From Hymenobacter cellulosilyticus (GTDB lineage Bacteria > Bacteroidota > Bacteroidia > Cytophagales > Hymenobacteraceae), in NCBI RefSeq assembly GCF_022919215.1, contig NZ_CP095046.1, forward strand, positions 4,826,501 to 4,890,500: a stretch of DNA of 64,000 bases, read 5' to 3'. A program made the translations under genes and the position numbers. Shown here one piece after another: positions 8,774 through 17,632 of this stretch. Within the stretch, counting starts at the first letter, position 1. Every line of letters starts with the position of its first letter. Under the pieces are notes generated by a model, which made no database searches, had not been told where the DNA came from, and saw only the letters and a program-made list of their open reading frames with translations.

Positions 8774-10054
8774 TTACAGGAGCAACACTTGTTGGCGATG
8801 ACGCCCCGGGGCCACGTAACTGTAGCGCAACGGCAGTCCGCAATTGGTGCAGATTTGCTGTACCAGAGTCAAGCCCAAGCCAACTCCCTCCGAAGAACTG
8901 TCGGAGGCTTTGTGGAAGCGGTGGAACAGGCCGGCTTCCTGCAAGGATTGCTCCTGGCCCGTGTTTTCCACCGTCAGGGCCTCCGGCGTTAAGCGCACCA
9001 GCAAATGTCCCTGCGCCACGTTGTGCCGGATGGCATTGACCAGCAGGTTGCTGATCAGCACTTCCAAAAGCCCGCGGTGAATCTGCAGCGGTACGCTAGC
9101 AGCAATGTCGATTTCCAGCGTAATGCCCCGCCCCGCCACCTGGGGCTGCAGGTGGGCCAGCTGCGTGCGCAAAATGGACGCTACGTCCACGGTTTCGGCG
9201 GGGAAGAACAGCTGATTGTCGAGCTGGGCCAGCAGCAGCAGGCTTTTGGTCAGGTGGGTGAGCCGCTGCGTCACGCCCATGATGGCCTCAATGTGGCCGG
9301 CTTGTTCTTCGGTCAGGCCGGGCGCCTGCACCAGCAAGTCGAGCTGGGTGCGCAGCACGGCCAATGGGGTTTGGATTTCGTGGGCCGCATTTTCCGTGAA
9401 TTCCTTCTGCTGCCGGTACACGTGCTGGTTTTGGCGCAGCAGCAGCTGCACGGCTTCTTGTAGCTCTTGAAACTCCCGGATGGAAGTGGCCGGCAGCGTA
9501 ACCGGCTCGTTGCGGTTGAGCTTGTAGCGCTGCAGCTGCTCCAATAGGGCATAAAAAGGCTGCCACAGCCGGCGGTTGAGAACAAACTGCAGCCCAAACA
9601 ACCCGAGCACCAGCAATCCAAACAACAACCCGCCCGCCAGCACGATGCGCAACAGCAGCTGCTGGGTGTCGAACAGGGAAACGCGGATTTGCAGCTCGTA
9701 GGGCCGCCCCTGAAACAGCACGGCCGAGGAAAGTTGGCGGTAGGGCTGGCTTTTGCCCGTCAGCTCGTTGTGCATCAGCCGCACCCGGAGCTGGTCGGCG
9801 CGGCGCGGGGGCAGCGCCGGCAGGGGCACAAACTCCACGTTATGGTCCAGCTGATGCCAGTACGCCAAATCGGCGGGGCGGTGCAGGTACAGGCGCATAG
9901 CTTTTTGCACCCGCAGCTTGCGCCGGCTCAGGGTCCGGTCGACGTAGGCGTAGTAGAGCTTGTGAATCAGGCCGTAGTACACCAGCGTGCCAGCCCCGGC
10001 TACCACGCTGGCGTAGAGCAGAAAAATCAGGGTGGTGCGGGTGAGCAGTTTCAT
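8774..10054 (-). CDS. Membrane sensor histidine kinase of a two-component system
   Basis: This 426-aa kinase has a transmembrane segment at about residues 7-29, a periplasmic loop of about 100 residues, and a second membrane segment at about 133-157. A HAMP-like linker follows. The H-box is ENAAHEIQTPL with His225 as the phosphorylation site, then NLLVNAIRHN (N-box) and GVGLGLTLVQQI (G2-box). It lies 23 bp downstream of the OmpR-type response regulator on the same strand, so the two form an operon with the regulator first. The sensor loop matches nothing I recognise. The pair is divergent from a citrate-type transporter gene, which may be its target. Confidence 0.92.
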   Translation of the reverse strand: MKLLTRTTLIFLLYASVVAGAGTLVYYGLIHKLYYAYVDRTLSRRKLRVQKAMRLYLHRPADLAYWHQLDHNVEFVPLPALPPRRADQLRVRLMHNELTGKSQPYRQLSSAVLFQGRPYELQIRVSLFDTQQLLLRIVLAGGLLFGLLVLGLFGLQFVLNRRLWQPFYALLEQLQRYKLNRNEPVTLPATSIREFQELQEAVQLLLRQNQHVYRQQKEFTENAAHEIQTPLAVLRTQLDLLVQAPGLTEEQAGHIEAIMGVTQRLTHLTKSLLLLAQLDNQLFFPAETVDVASILRTQLAHLQPQVAGRGITLEIDIAASVPLQIHRGLLEVLISNLLVNAIRHNVAQGHLLVRLTPEALTVENTGQEQSLQEAGLFHRFHKASDSSSEGVGLGLTLVQQICTNCGLPLRYSYVAPGRHRQQVLLL

Positions 10055-10077
10055 GCGGCCGGGCTAGTACTGATTGG

Positions 10078-10761
10078 CTACGCCAGGTCGGGGTCGAAGC
10101 GGTAGCCCAGGCCGTACACCATGCGGATGTAGTTGGGAGCCCCGCCCTCGGTGAGCTTGCGCTTGAGGTTTTTCACGTGCGCGTACACCGTTTCGTAGGT
10201 ATCAAACTGCTCGGCGTCGTTGCCGGAAAGGTGCTCGGCAATGGCGCCCTTGCTGATGACGCGGCCCTGGTTGGCCAGCAGCAGCAAGAGCAAATTCAGC
10301 TCGGTGCGGGTCAGATTCAGCGGCTGGCCCTGCAACGTAGCTACGCGGGCGGCCACATCCACCTGCAGCTCGCCCACGCTCACCAGGTTGGCGCCGTTGT
10401 AGCGACGGCGGCGCACAATAGCCGCCACGCGGGCACTGAGTTCGGGCAAGTGAAACGGCTTGGGCAAGTAGTCGTCGGCGCCCAGGTGCAGCCCGGCAAT
10501 CCGGTCATCGACGGCGTTGCGGGCCGAGGTGATGATGACCCCGGCTTCGGGCCGCTGCGCCTTGAGCTCCCGCAGTAGCGCCAGCCCGTCCCCGCCCGGC
10601 AGCGTCAGATCCAGCAGAATACAGTCGTAGTCATAGAGCAGCATCATCTCCTGGGCTTGATCGAAGGTCGTGGCCAGCTCACAGACGTAGTGCTGCCCGC
10701 GCAGGTAGCTGCTCATGCCGGCGGCCAGTTCAGGCTCATCTTCGACGATTAGTAATTTCAT
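10078..10761 (-). CDS. OmpR/PhoB-family response regulator
   Basis: This 227-aa protein has an N-terminal receiver domain with the acidic cluster EDE at residues 7-9, the phospho-acceptor Asp51 in ILLDLTLPGGDG, and the conserved Lys in YLPKPFHLPEL. A winged-helix DNA-binding domain of the Trans_reg_C type fills the C-terminus, with LTRTELNLLLLL and ETVYAHVKNLKRKL. It is the first gene of an operon with the histidine kinase 23 bp downstream. About 170 bp separate it from the divergent CitMHS transporter gene. Confidence 0.94.
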   Translation of the reverse strand: MKLLIVEDEPELAAGMSSYLRGQHYVCELATTFDQAQEMMLLYDYDCILLDLTLPGGDGLALLRELKAQRPEAGVIITSARNAVDDRIAGLHLGADDYLPKPFHLPELSARVAAIVRRRRYNGANLVSVGELQVDVAARVATLQGQPLNLTRTELNLLLLLLANQGRVISKGAIAEHLSGNDAEQFDTYETVYAHVKNLKRKLTEGGAPNYIRMVYGLGYRFDPDLA

Positions 10762-10928
10762 AGGCGGGCGGGCAGAAGAGCGGAGGGCAGGATAAGTGAA
10801 TGGTCACTCAGGTAAGAGCAAAGAAGCAACGGCTTCCAAATGTATTCTAAATCGGCCGGTATACTCGCTCCAGGTTTCGACCCGCTACTGCCAAACGCCC
10901 CTCCTGCCCACCCTCTTTTTCTGTTGCT

Positions 10929-12223
10929 ATGCTTTCTCTGCTGGGTTTTTTGATGATCAGTACGTTCATGTACCTGATTATGTCCAAGCGCATGTTTGCC
11001 ATGACGGCGCTGATTCTGATTCCCATTGTCTTTGCCCTCATCGGGGCTTTCGGGCCGAAATCGGGGACATGATGCTCGACGGCGTCAAGAAGATTGCGCC
11101 CACCGGCGTGATGCTGATTTTCGCCATCATGTACTTCGGCATCATGACCGACGCGGGCCTGTTCGACCCCATCGTGGCCCGGATTGTCAAAGTGGTGGGC
11201 GGCGACCCGCTCAAGGTAGTGCTGGGCACGGCCGTGCTGGCCTTATCCGTCTCGCTCGACGGCGACGGCACCACCACCTACATCATTGTGGTGGCGGCCA
11301 TGCTGCCCCTCTACCGCCGCCTGAAAATGAACCCGCTCATCCTCACGGCTACCGCCTTTCTGTCGAGTGCCGTGATGAACATTCTGCCCTGGGGCGGCCC
11401 CACGGCCCGCGTCCTCTCGGCCCTGCACCTGGACAGTTCCCAGGTGTTCACCCCCCTGATTCCGGCCATGGTTGTGGCGGCGGGCTGGGTGCTGTTTGTG
11501 GCCTACATCTTCGGCAAGCGTGAGCAAAAACGCCTGGGCATCACCGTCATTACCGAAGAAGCCGAGACGCTGGTAGCCGAGGCGCATCCCGAAGAGCTGG
11601 CCTTGCGCCGGCCCAAGCTGCTCTGGGTAAATGCGCTGCTGACCCTGGCTTTGCTCGTGGGCTTGTTCATGGACATCGTGCCGCTGCCGGTGCTGTTTAT
11701 GACGGCCTTTGCCCTGGGCATGCTCATCAACTATCCCCGGCTGGGCGAGCAGCGGGGCCGCCTCAACGCACACGCCGGCAACGCCATGATTGTGGCCGGG
11801 ATGGTGTTTGCGGCCGGCATTTTCACCGGCATTCTGGCCGGCACCAAGATGGTGGACGCCATGTCGCTGACCATCGTGACGCTGATTCCCGATTCGCTGG
11901 GGCCCCACCTGCCCATCCTGACGGGTATCACCAGCGCCCCTTTCACGTTTTTCATGAGCAACGATGCCTACTATTTCGGCATTCTGCCCCTGGTCACGAA
12001 GGCCGCCGCGCAGTTTGGTGTGAGCGTGGTAGACATGGGCCGAGCCTCGTTGCTGGGGCAGTCGGTGCACCTGCTCAGCCCCCTGGTTCCCTCCACCTAT
12101 CTGCTGGCCGGCTTGGCCGAGGTCGACTTCGGCGACCATCAGCGCTTCACCCTGAAATGGGCCTGCGGCACTGTGCTGGTGATGCTTCTGACCTGCCTGA
12201 TTCTGGGCGTCGTGCCTTTTTAG
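10929..12223 (+). CDS. CitMHS-family citrate/divalent-metal transporter (frame break near 11052)
   Basis: The natural start appears to be the ATG at 10929, giving MLSLLGFLMISTFMYLIMSK, a first membrane helix. The frame then shifts at the GGG at 11052-11054. Adding one G joins it to GAFGAEIGDMMLDGVKKIAP and the rest of the protein, about 431 aa in all. The body shows about 11 hydrophobic helices plus SVSLDGDGTTTYII and NILPWGGPTAR, which are hallmarks of CitMHS proteins that import citrate complexed with Mg2+ or Ca2+. It is divergent from a two-component system and followed by DUF2490 and TerC genes. Metal preference cannot be read from the sequence. Confidence 0.88.
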
Positions 12224-12303
12224 GCCACTTTTCTTTCTGACCTGATTTCTCCCTCTTACCTCCCACCCCACGGCCGGGGAAGGCCGCAGCTTCCTGTCTG
12301 TTT

Positions 12304-13023
12304 ATGAAAAAGATACTGTTCTTCTTGCTACTATTGGTGCTGGCCAACGGGCCCGCCCAGGCCCAAAACCGGGGTAAATACAACGGCTGGCTGCAATACA
12401 CCGGCACGTACTCGCTGAACCAGCGCTTCGACGTGAACCTGGGCGCCCAGTACCGCGCCTATAATGGCCTGACCGACAAGCGCCTGCTCCTGGGTTTGGT
12501 AAACCTGCAATACAACCTCAAGAGCCTGCCCATGTCGGTGGCGGCCGGCTACATGTACCTACAGTTGCAGCCCTACGCCGATGCGGAGCAAACCCGGAAG
12601 CTGGACAACCGCGAAAACCGGCTCTACCAGCAGCTTATCGTCAACAACAAGCTGGGCCGGGCCCGGCTGCTGCACCGCTACCGCATCGAGGAGCGCTGGA
12701 CGCCCGGCGACTTCCGGCTGCGCTTCCGCTACCTAGCCTCGCTGCGCCTGCCGTTGGGCCCCCGGGCCGTGGAAAACCCAAAATGGTACGTCACCATCAA
12801 GGATGAAATACGCCTCAGCGACGAGAAGAACCCCTTCGACAGCAACCGGGTGTGGGGCGGCGTGGGCTACGTGCTCAACAAGCACCTGGGCGGCGAGCTG
12901 CTCTGGATGACCCAGTTCAACGGAGGCGCCGACCGGCCCAACTACCTGGCCTTCATTCTGCGCCACGACTTTGGCTGGTCGGCCGACAAGCCCGAGCGCC
13001 GTCCCCGCTTCCTGCCCCAGTAA
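12304..13023 (+). CDS. DUF2490 outer-membrane beta-barrel protein
   Basis: This is a 239-aa protein with a signal peptide ending at AQAQ (about residue 21). The mature part alternates polar and hydrophobic residues as in beta-barrel strands and ends with an aromatic-rich C-terminus (LAFILRHDFGW). The phrases GWLQYTGTYSLNQRFDVNLGAQYR and RLLHRYRIEERW fit DUF2490, a family of unknown function common in Bacteroidota. It follows the CitMHS gene by 80 bp and precedes terC by 19 bp, so it may be an outer-membrane partner for a transported substrate. That role is an inference from position. Confidence 0.82.
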   Translation: MKKILFFLLLLVLANGPAQAQNRGKYNGWLQYTGTYSLNQRFDVNLGAQYRAYNGLTDKRLLLGLVNLQYNLKSLPMSVAAGYMYLQLQPYADAEQTRKLDNRENRLYQQLIVNNKLGRARLLHRYRIEERWTPGDFRLRFRYLASLRLPLGPRAVENPKWYVTIKDEIRLSDEKNPFDSNRVWGGVGYVLNKHLGGELLWMTQFNGGADRPNYLAFILRHDFGWSADKPERRPRFLPQ

Positions 13024-13042
13024 GCTCACGTTTCTCTTCCGT

Positions 13043-13801
13043 ATGCAACAGTACCTGCAACAAATACTCGACAATCCGCTCGGCGCCGCGGCCATTGTGG
13101 GCAACCTGGTAATCATCGAAAGCCTGCTCTCGGTGGATAACGCGGCGGTGCTGGCTACCATGGTCGGCGACCTGCCCAAGGAGCAGCGCAAGAAAGCCCT
13201 GCGCTACGGCATTATCGGCGCCTACGTGTTTCGGGGCCTGTGCATTCTGTTCGCCTCTTTCCTGATTGAGTTCTGGTTTCTCAAACCCCTGGGTGGCCTC
13301 TACCTGCTCTATCTGGCCTACGATTATTTCCGGGCGAAAAGCGGCCCGGCGGATCAGGAGCAGATGGAGGACAAGCAGCAAAGCTGGTTTTTTCGCCGCA
13401 CCCTGGGTTTGTTCGGCAAGTTCTGGGCCACGGTGGCTTTGATTGAGCTCATGGACCTGGCCTTTAGCATCGACAACGTGTTTGCCGTCGTGGCTTTCAC
13501 CGACAACCTGATTCTGATTTGTTTGGGCGTGTTTATCGGCATCTTGTCTATGCGGCTGGTGGCCCAGGCCTTTGTGCTGCTGATGGCCAAGTATCCGTTC
13601 CTGGAAACTGCGGCCTTTATCATCATCGGTATTCTGGGGCTCAAACTGCTGCTCTCGTTGTTCGAGCATTATTTCCCCCAACATCCGGTAAGCAGCTTTT
13701 TAAGCAGCGAGGCAGCCGATGCGGGCCTTACGGTACTTACAGTGGCCATATTTGCGCTACCCCTGCTGGCCTCCTGGCTGAAGCAGCAAAGGGCCCGATA
13801 G
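13043..13801 (+). CDS. TerC-family integral membrane protein
   Basis: This 252-aa membrane protein belongs to the TerC family (Alx and related proteins). The duplicated family motif is visible: ESLLSVDNAAVLATMV near the start and MDLAFSIDNVFAVVAF in the second half. The acidic residues in these motifs are thought to bind metal ions, and several family members export Mn2+. About seven hydrophobic helices are present. A reading that begins upstream at 12971 would overlap the DUF2490 gene, so the ATG at 13043 is the better start. The gene is probably co-transcribed with the DUF2490 gene. Confidence 0.9.
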   Translation: MQQYLQQILDNPLGAAAIVGNLVIIESLLSVDNAAVLATMVGDLPKEQRKKALRYGIIGAYVFRGLCILFASFLIEFWFLKPLGGLYLLYLAYDYFRAKSGPADQEQMEDKQQSWFFRRTLGLFGKFWATVALIELMDLAFSIDNVFAVVAFTDNLILICLGVFIGILSMRLVAQAFVLLMAKYPFLETAAFIIIGILGLKLLLSLFEHYFPQHPVSSFLSSEAADAGLTVLTVAIFALPLLASWLKQQRAR

Positions 13802-14325
13802 GCCGTGCGTACGCGCTATGCTTGCCGAGCCTGCTGCACCTTTCTTGTCCAGCGCCACAAACTGCTTGACTTGGCGGCAGAAAAAAGATGTATCCTGAGT
13901 ATACAAGTCGTGCGTCCGCTGACAGGGAAAAATAACTCCGTGCTTACGTGGATACAAAGTTCGGCGAGCAGCTACAGTCGTATTTGCCACATACCAGCCG
14001 CGTGGGTAGGTCACCGTTTAGAGCCCAGAAGTGACTCTGGGTTGCTCAACTACTGATTGCAGGCAATACTGGTTGAAAAGGCTACTCAAAAATACTGGTG
14101 ACATCCACCGTTTGCACTTCGCTAAAGGAAGCTTCGCCCTCGTGCATGTACTTAGGTGCGTCAACACGTCAGAGGTGAAGTTTCCCCAGTGGGCCTAGCA
14201 ATACTCAATGATAGAGAGCCACTTATTTGTAGAGATAGTGCTCTAAACTTAGTAAGTTTGCTACGCAAAAGGCATAAGCCATCTATGGGGTATGAACCTT
14301 TCCAAGCTTCTTCTGTTATCCCCGT
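13802..14325. other. Intergenic region without a recognisable gene
   Basis: About 520 bp lie between terC and the small gene at 14326. Short open frames exist on both strands but none has a recognisable motif or consistent codon use. The part from 14190 to 14290 is clearly more AT-rich than its surroundings and probably holds the promoter for the small gene. Confidence 0.5.
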
Positions 14326-14538
14326 ATGTCTGAATCCGCCAAACGCACCCGGGTGCGCAAACCCGCTGAATCCCTTGCCCCGCCTTTATCCTCTGCTGAA
14401 CAACGAGATGCGCTGCAGGCTCGCGAAGCTGGCAAGACGGTGATGTATCAAATTGATGCCTGGGGCCATATAGAAACCCGCTTTGTACGAACCCAGAATG
14501 TTGCTGCCTGGGAGGCCAAAGGTTTCTTTATCCGGTAA
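14326..14538 (+). CDS. Small hypothetical protein (70 aa)
   Basis: This encodes a 70-residue basic, hydrophilic protein. The N-terminal half is rich in Ala, Arg and Lys and probably disordered, and the C-terminal half (VMYQIDAWGHIETRFVRT) looks like a compact beta fold. I do not recognise the family. A good stem-loop with a T-tract follows 26 bp after the stop codon, which supports a real transcription unit. No signal peptide or membrane segment is present. Confidence 0.6.
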   Translation: MSESAKRTRVRKPAESLAPPLSSAEQRDALQAREAGKTVMYQIDAWGHIETRFVRTQNVAAWEAKGFFIR

Positions 14539-14564
14539 GCCGCCGCTGATTTCTTTTAATGAGG

Positions 14565-14594
14565 AAAGCCCTACGTAGCGTAAGGGCTTTTTTT
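14565..14594 (+). terminator. Rho-independent terminator
   Basis: AAAGCCCT at 14565-14572 pairs with AGGGCTTT at 14583-14590 and is followed by a run of T. It ends the small gene at 14326-14538. Confidence 0.85.
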
Positions 14595-14677
14595 ATGTTT
14601 AGGGCTGCTCCACTGTGGTTATCAGATAGCACGAAGAGACGAACAGCTGACATGGTCTTCGCCCATGTGAAAAGCAT

Positions 14678-15055
14678 TTAGTGCGTGGAGTGCGTGCCTA
14701 CATGTTTGGCTCCCACCTGTCCAAGATGGGTATCGTGAAAGCCGGTGGTGTGCTTGAGGCCGTAGCCCAGCAGGCGGTCAAAGGCGCTGTGGCCCAGCAG
14801 CACCGTGCCGGCCAGCACGAGCAGCGGCAGGCCCAGCACCCAGCCGGCAACGCCCACGGCCAGGGCCAGGGCTTTGTGGTGGGCCAGGTTGTAGCACACT
14901 GCCCCTACGCGCGGCCCGGCCACATAGCCGAGCATGCTCAGGTCGGGCAGCAGAAAAGTAGCGGGCAGCACCCACCACGCGTAGGGCAGGTACGTGAAGA
15001 CGAACAGGGCCAGCAACAGTTGGGCGAGTTCTTCGATTTTGAGGAGCAATTTCAT
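14678..15055 (-). CDS. DUF4260 family membrane protein
   Basis: This protein of about 125 aa starts at MKLLLKIEELAQLLLAL. It has hydrophobic helices near residues 5-22, 25-45 and 60-90, the pattern PDLSMLGYVAGPRVGAVCYNLAHH, and a C-terminal HSAFDRLLGYGLKHTTGFHDTHLG. These conserved stretches fit DUF4260, a small integral membrane family of unknown function. An in-frame ATG 33 bp upstream is possible, but the internal start puts the first helix at the N-terminus. Neighbours give no hint of function. Confidence 0.85.
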   Translation of the reverse strand: MKLLLKIEELAQLLLALFVFTYLPYAWWVLPATFLLPDLSMLGYVAGPRVGAVCYNLAHHKALALAVGVAGWVLGLPLLVLAGTVLLGHSAFDRLLGYGLKHTTGFHDTHLGQVGAKHVGTHSTH

Positions 15056-15485
15056 GGGACCGGAGTAAAACGTGAAACCAATACCCAAATGTCGGCCGCT
15101 TTCCCCCTGCCCGACGATAACATAAGCTAAGAAAACTGAAGTGCAATAGCTAAAAGCCCCTTACCAACTATAAGTAGGGTCTCTTGAATCAGTTATAGTA
15201 ATGGGGAACCCAACTCGAAGAGTTTTGAGCAAGACTTGGTCGGGCCGCAATAGATTAGATTCTAACTGGCAACAGCCTCAGGAGTTGCCTAAGAGTGCTA
15301 CTCACTCTGTGTTTAATTGGGCACGAATGCGGCTGCGCAAAGGAACCTTGATGCCCAAACCAGAGGCAATATATCCTAACGGAGCCCGATTGGTTACCCC
15401 GGAAACTGCACTATAATCAACACGTAGGCTTCTGGCAGGGAAGCTGGTAATGGGCTGGAACCGACCAACCCAGATCCTCCTACTC
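15056..15485. other. Intergenic region; one weak small frame
   Basis: This gap of about 430 bp holds a 71-codon open frame (15201-15416, + strand) without recognisable features. The section 15120-15220 is AT-richer and may contain the promoter of the DUF4260 gene. I see no convincing gene. Confidence 0.45.
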
Positions 15486-15998
15486 TTACTCGGCTTCCAC
15501 TACCATCTCGACTTCCAGAGCCATACCCAAGGGCAGGGCGTTGGTGCCAATGGCCGTGCGGGCGTGTTTGCCCCGGTCTCCAAATACCTGAATCAGCAGG
15601 TCAGAGTAGCCATTTAGCACCTGAGGCTGCTCGGCGAAACCAGTGGCGGAAAGCACATAGCCGTTGACTTTCACGATGCGCCGAACGTGGCTTAGGTCGC
15701 CCAGTTCCTTTTTCAGCACGGCCAGCTGCAGCAAGGCCGTAAGGCGGGCTGCTTCGTAGCCCTGCGCCGTGGTCAGGTCCGCGCCGAGCCGGCCGCTGAT
15801 GTAGTTGCCGTTGGGTTGGCGGGGACCCTTGCCCGAGAGAAACAGCAGGTTGCCTACCCGCACTACATCCACGTAGCTGCCAATAGCGGCGGCCACCGGC
15901 GGCAATGGTAGCCCGAGTCGGGTAAGCTTTGCTTCCGGGGATTGGGCAACGGCCGGGCTGGCTACCCCCAACAGAATGACAAGCAACAGGTTTTTCAT
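15486..15998 (-). CDS. RidA/YjgF-family protein with signal peptide
   Basis: This 170-aa protein has an N-terminal signal peptide (MKNLLLVILLGVASPAVAQ) followed by a YjgF/YER057c/UK114 domain. Domain landmarks are VGNLLFLSGKGPRQ, LGDLSHVRRIVKVNGYVLS and the C-terminal ARTAIGTNALPLGMALEVEM, which contains the Arg used by RidA-type imine deaminases. Cytoplasmic RidA hydrolyses reactive enamines and imines; export of this copy is unusual, so its substrate may differ. It lies about 80 bp downstream of a secreted alpha/beta hydrolase gene on the same strand. I chose the ATG at 15998 because it places the signal peptide at the N-terminus. Confidence 0.85.
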   Translation of the reverse strand: MKNLLLVILLGVASPAVAQSPEAKLTRLGLPLPPVAAAIGSYVDVVRVGNLLFLSGKGPRQPNGNYISGRLGADLTTAQGYEAARLTALLQLAVLKKELGDLSHVRRIVKVNGYVLSATGFAEQPQVLNGYSDLLIQVFGDRGKHARTAIGTNALPLGMALEVEMVVEAE

Positions 15999-16079
15999 GC
16001 GTGCTGGGCTAAAAAGCGACGGTAACACGGGCCGGAGAAAGTCGGCATTTGTCTTCCTCCGGCCCGTTTCCGGACGGTA

Positions 16080-17009
16080 TTAGGAAGGCTTGCTCATAAA
16101 GCCCACCAGCTCGTCGTTAAACTTTTCCAGTTCTTCGATAAAGAGAGCATGGCCGCTTTTCTCAAACGGTACCAGCCGGGACTGGGGCAGCAGCGCGTGC
16201 ATCTGCTCGGCCAGCTGATACGAGCAGATTTTATCCTGTTTGCCGTGCAAAATCAGCGTGGGCATGCTGATCTGCTTGAGGTCGGCGCGCAGGTCGGAGT
16301 CGCGTAGGGTCTTCAGGCATTCGCCCATGGCGTAGGGCGAGGCTTGCGCCTGAATAGTGCCCAGCCACGCGCCGTGTCCGGGCGAAACACTGGTGGGCGA
16401 GGCGGGAAATATCTGGCCGAAATTTTCGAAAAGCTGGGGCCGGTTGGTGTTGTTGAGCGTGATAAGACCATCCACGTCGGCCTTGGTCCAGAGGCCGTAG
16501 CTGAAGTCGGGCCGCTTGGTCCAGAGTGGGGCGGCGGCGCCAAACAAGGCCATGCGGCTCACGTGGGCACCTTTGTACTTGGCCACGTAATGCACTACCG
16601 TGGCCCCGCCCATGGAGAAGCCGCCGATGGTGGCGCCTTCCACCTTGAGTTTATCGAGCACCACCTTGATGTCATCGGCAAACACGTCGTAGGTGTATTT
16701 GCCCGCGGGTTTATCGGAGAGGCCAAAGCCGCGCAGGGTGATGCCGATAACCCGGAAGCCCTTCTGCACCAGGTGGGCGTACTGGTACTCGTACATGGCG
16801 TCGCTCAGGGGCCAGCCGTGGATAAGGACTACCGGCTTGCCTTCGCCCAGGTCAGTGACGTGCAGCCGGACGTTGGGCTCCACTTCGATGTACTCGGCCC
16901 GCCCCAGGCTGCCGGCCGGGCGCTTGGTTTGGGCGGTGGCCGTCAGCGCCAAGCCCGATAACAGCAAAGCCAGGGCGACGAAGCGGATAGATTTAAACGT
17001 CTTTTTCAT
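16080..17009 (-). CDS. Secreted alpha/beta hydrolase
   Basis: This 309-aa protein has a signal peptide ending near residue 27 (LTATAQ). The alpha/beta hydrolase core shows the oxyanion segment LIHGWPLSD, the nucleophile elbow GGFSMGGA with Ser132, an acidic residue in LILHGKQDKICS, and the catalytic His in SGHALFIEE. The overall pattern resembles non-heme chloroperoxidases and related esterases. It stands first in a set of exported proteins on the minus strand with the RidA-like gene downstream. The substrate cannot be deduced. Confidence 0.88.
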   Translation of the reverse strand: MKKTFKSIRFVALALLLSGLALTATAQTKRPAGSLGRAEYIEVEPNVRLHVTDLGEGKPVVLIHGWPLSDAMYEYQYAHLVQKGFRVIGITLRGFGLSDKPAGKYTYDVFADDIKVVLDKLKVEGATIGGFSMGGATVVHYVAKYKGAHVSRMALFGAAAPLWTKRPDFSYGLWTKADVDGLITLNNTNRPQLFENFGQIFPASPTSVSPGHGAWLGTIQAQASPYAMGECLKTLRDSDLRADLKQISMPTLILHGKQDKICSYQLAEQMHALLPQSRLVPFEKSGHALFIEELEKFNDELVGFMSKPS

Positions 17010-17146
17010 ACGAGAAAGGGGGTGAAAAAAGCTTGAATGGAATAGAGGCGGGCCAGGCGCGGGCCGCCACGTGCACTCGTCAGTGGCAGAGACAAGGACA
17101 GGCTTTGCCAGCGCGTGAGTATTTCAGCGTTCAGAATAAAGCGGCG

Positions 17147-17566
17147 TCAGTCCTTCACCAGCGTTAGAATCGGCTTGCCTTTTTCCACGAGGTAAGTGGC
17201 CAGCTCCGAGGCCTTGACCTTGCCGACGTTCCGGGCCGCGTGAACCGTGCCAGCCGGGATAAACAGGACCTCGCCGGCTTTGAGCGTAACCGGGGGTTGG
17301 CCATCGACCTGGTACTGCAGCTCGCCTTCCAGAACGTAGATGAGTTCTTCCCCGGGGTGGTTGTGCCGCCCAAAGGCCGCGCCCGGGTCAAACTCGATGC
17401 GGGTTTGCACGGCCTCGCGGCCGGGCGTGGCCAGATCATGCCGCTGCAGCGCCACGCGCCGAATGCCCGTGGGTAGTGGTTGGGTTTGGGCCCGGGCGGG
17501 CGCAGAAGCCAGACAGGCGGCTACTACCGCCAGCGTAAGGGTGCCGGAAAGCAGGTGCTTTTTCAT
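17147..17566 (-). CDS. Secreted cupin-domain protein
   Basis: This 139-aa protein has a signal peptide (residues 1-26, ending ARAQ) and a single cupin barrel. Cupin motif 1 is FGRHNHPGEELIYVLEGE, with two His and one Glu for metal binding, and motif 2 is LFIPAGTVHAARNVG with the third His. It is short for an enzyme and could be a small periplasmic oxidase, isomerase or binding protein. It lies upstream of the secreted hydrolase gene on the same strand with a gap of about 140 bp. Confidence 0.87.
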   Translation of the reverse strand: MKKHLLSGTLTLAVVAACLASAPARAQTQPLPTGIRRVALQRHDLATPGREAVQTRIEFDPGAAFGRHNHPGEELIYVLEGELQYQVDGQPPVTLKAGEVLFIPAGTVHAARNVGKVKASELATYLVEKGKPILTLVKD

Positions 17567-17632
17567 TTTCTGATCTATTAAGAGGTGAAAATCAGGGTGC
17601 AGCGGTAGTGGCAGACGAAGCCCATCTATCCT

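Noticed and set aside
15201..15416. A 71-codon frame as a gene
   Set aside because: It has no family motif or convincing upstream signals, and it lies in an otherwise non-coding gap.
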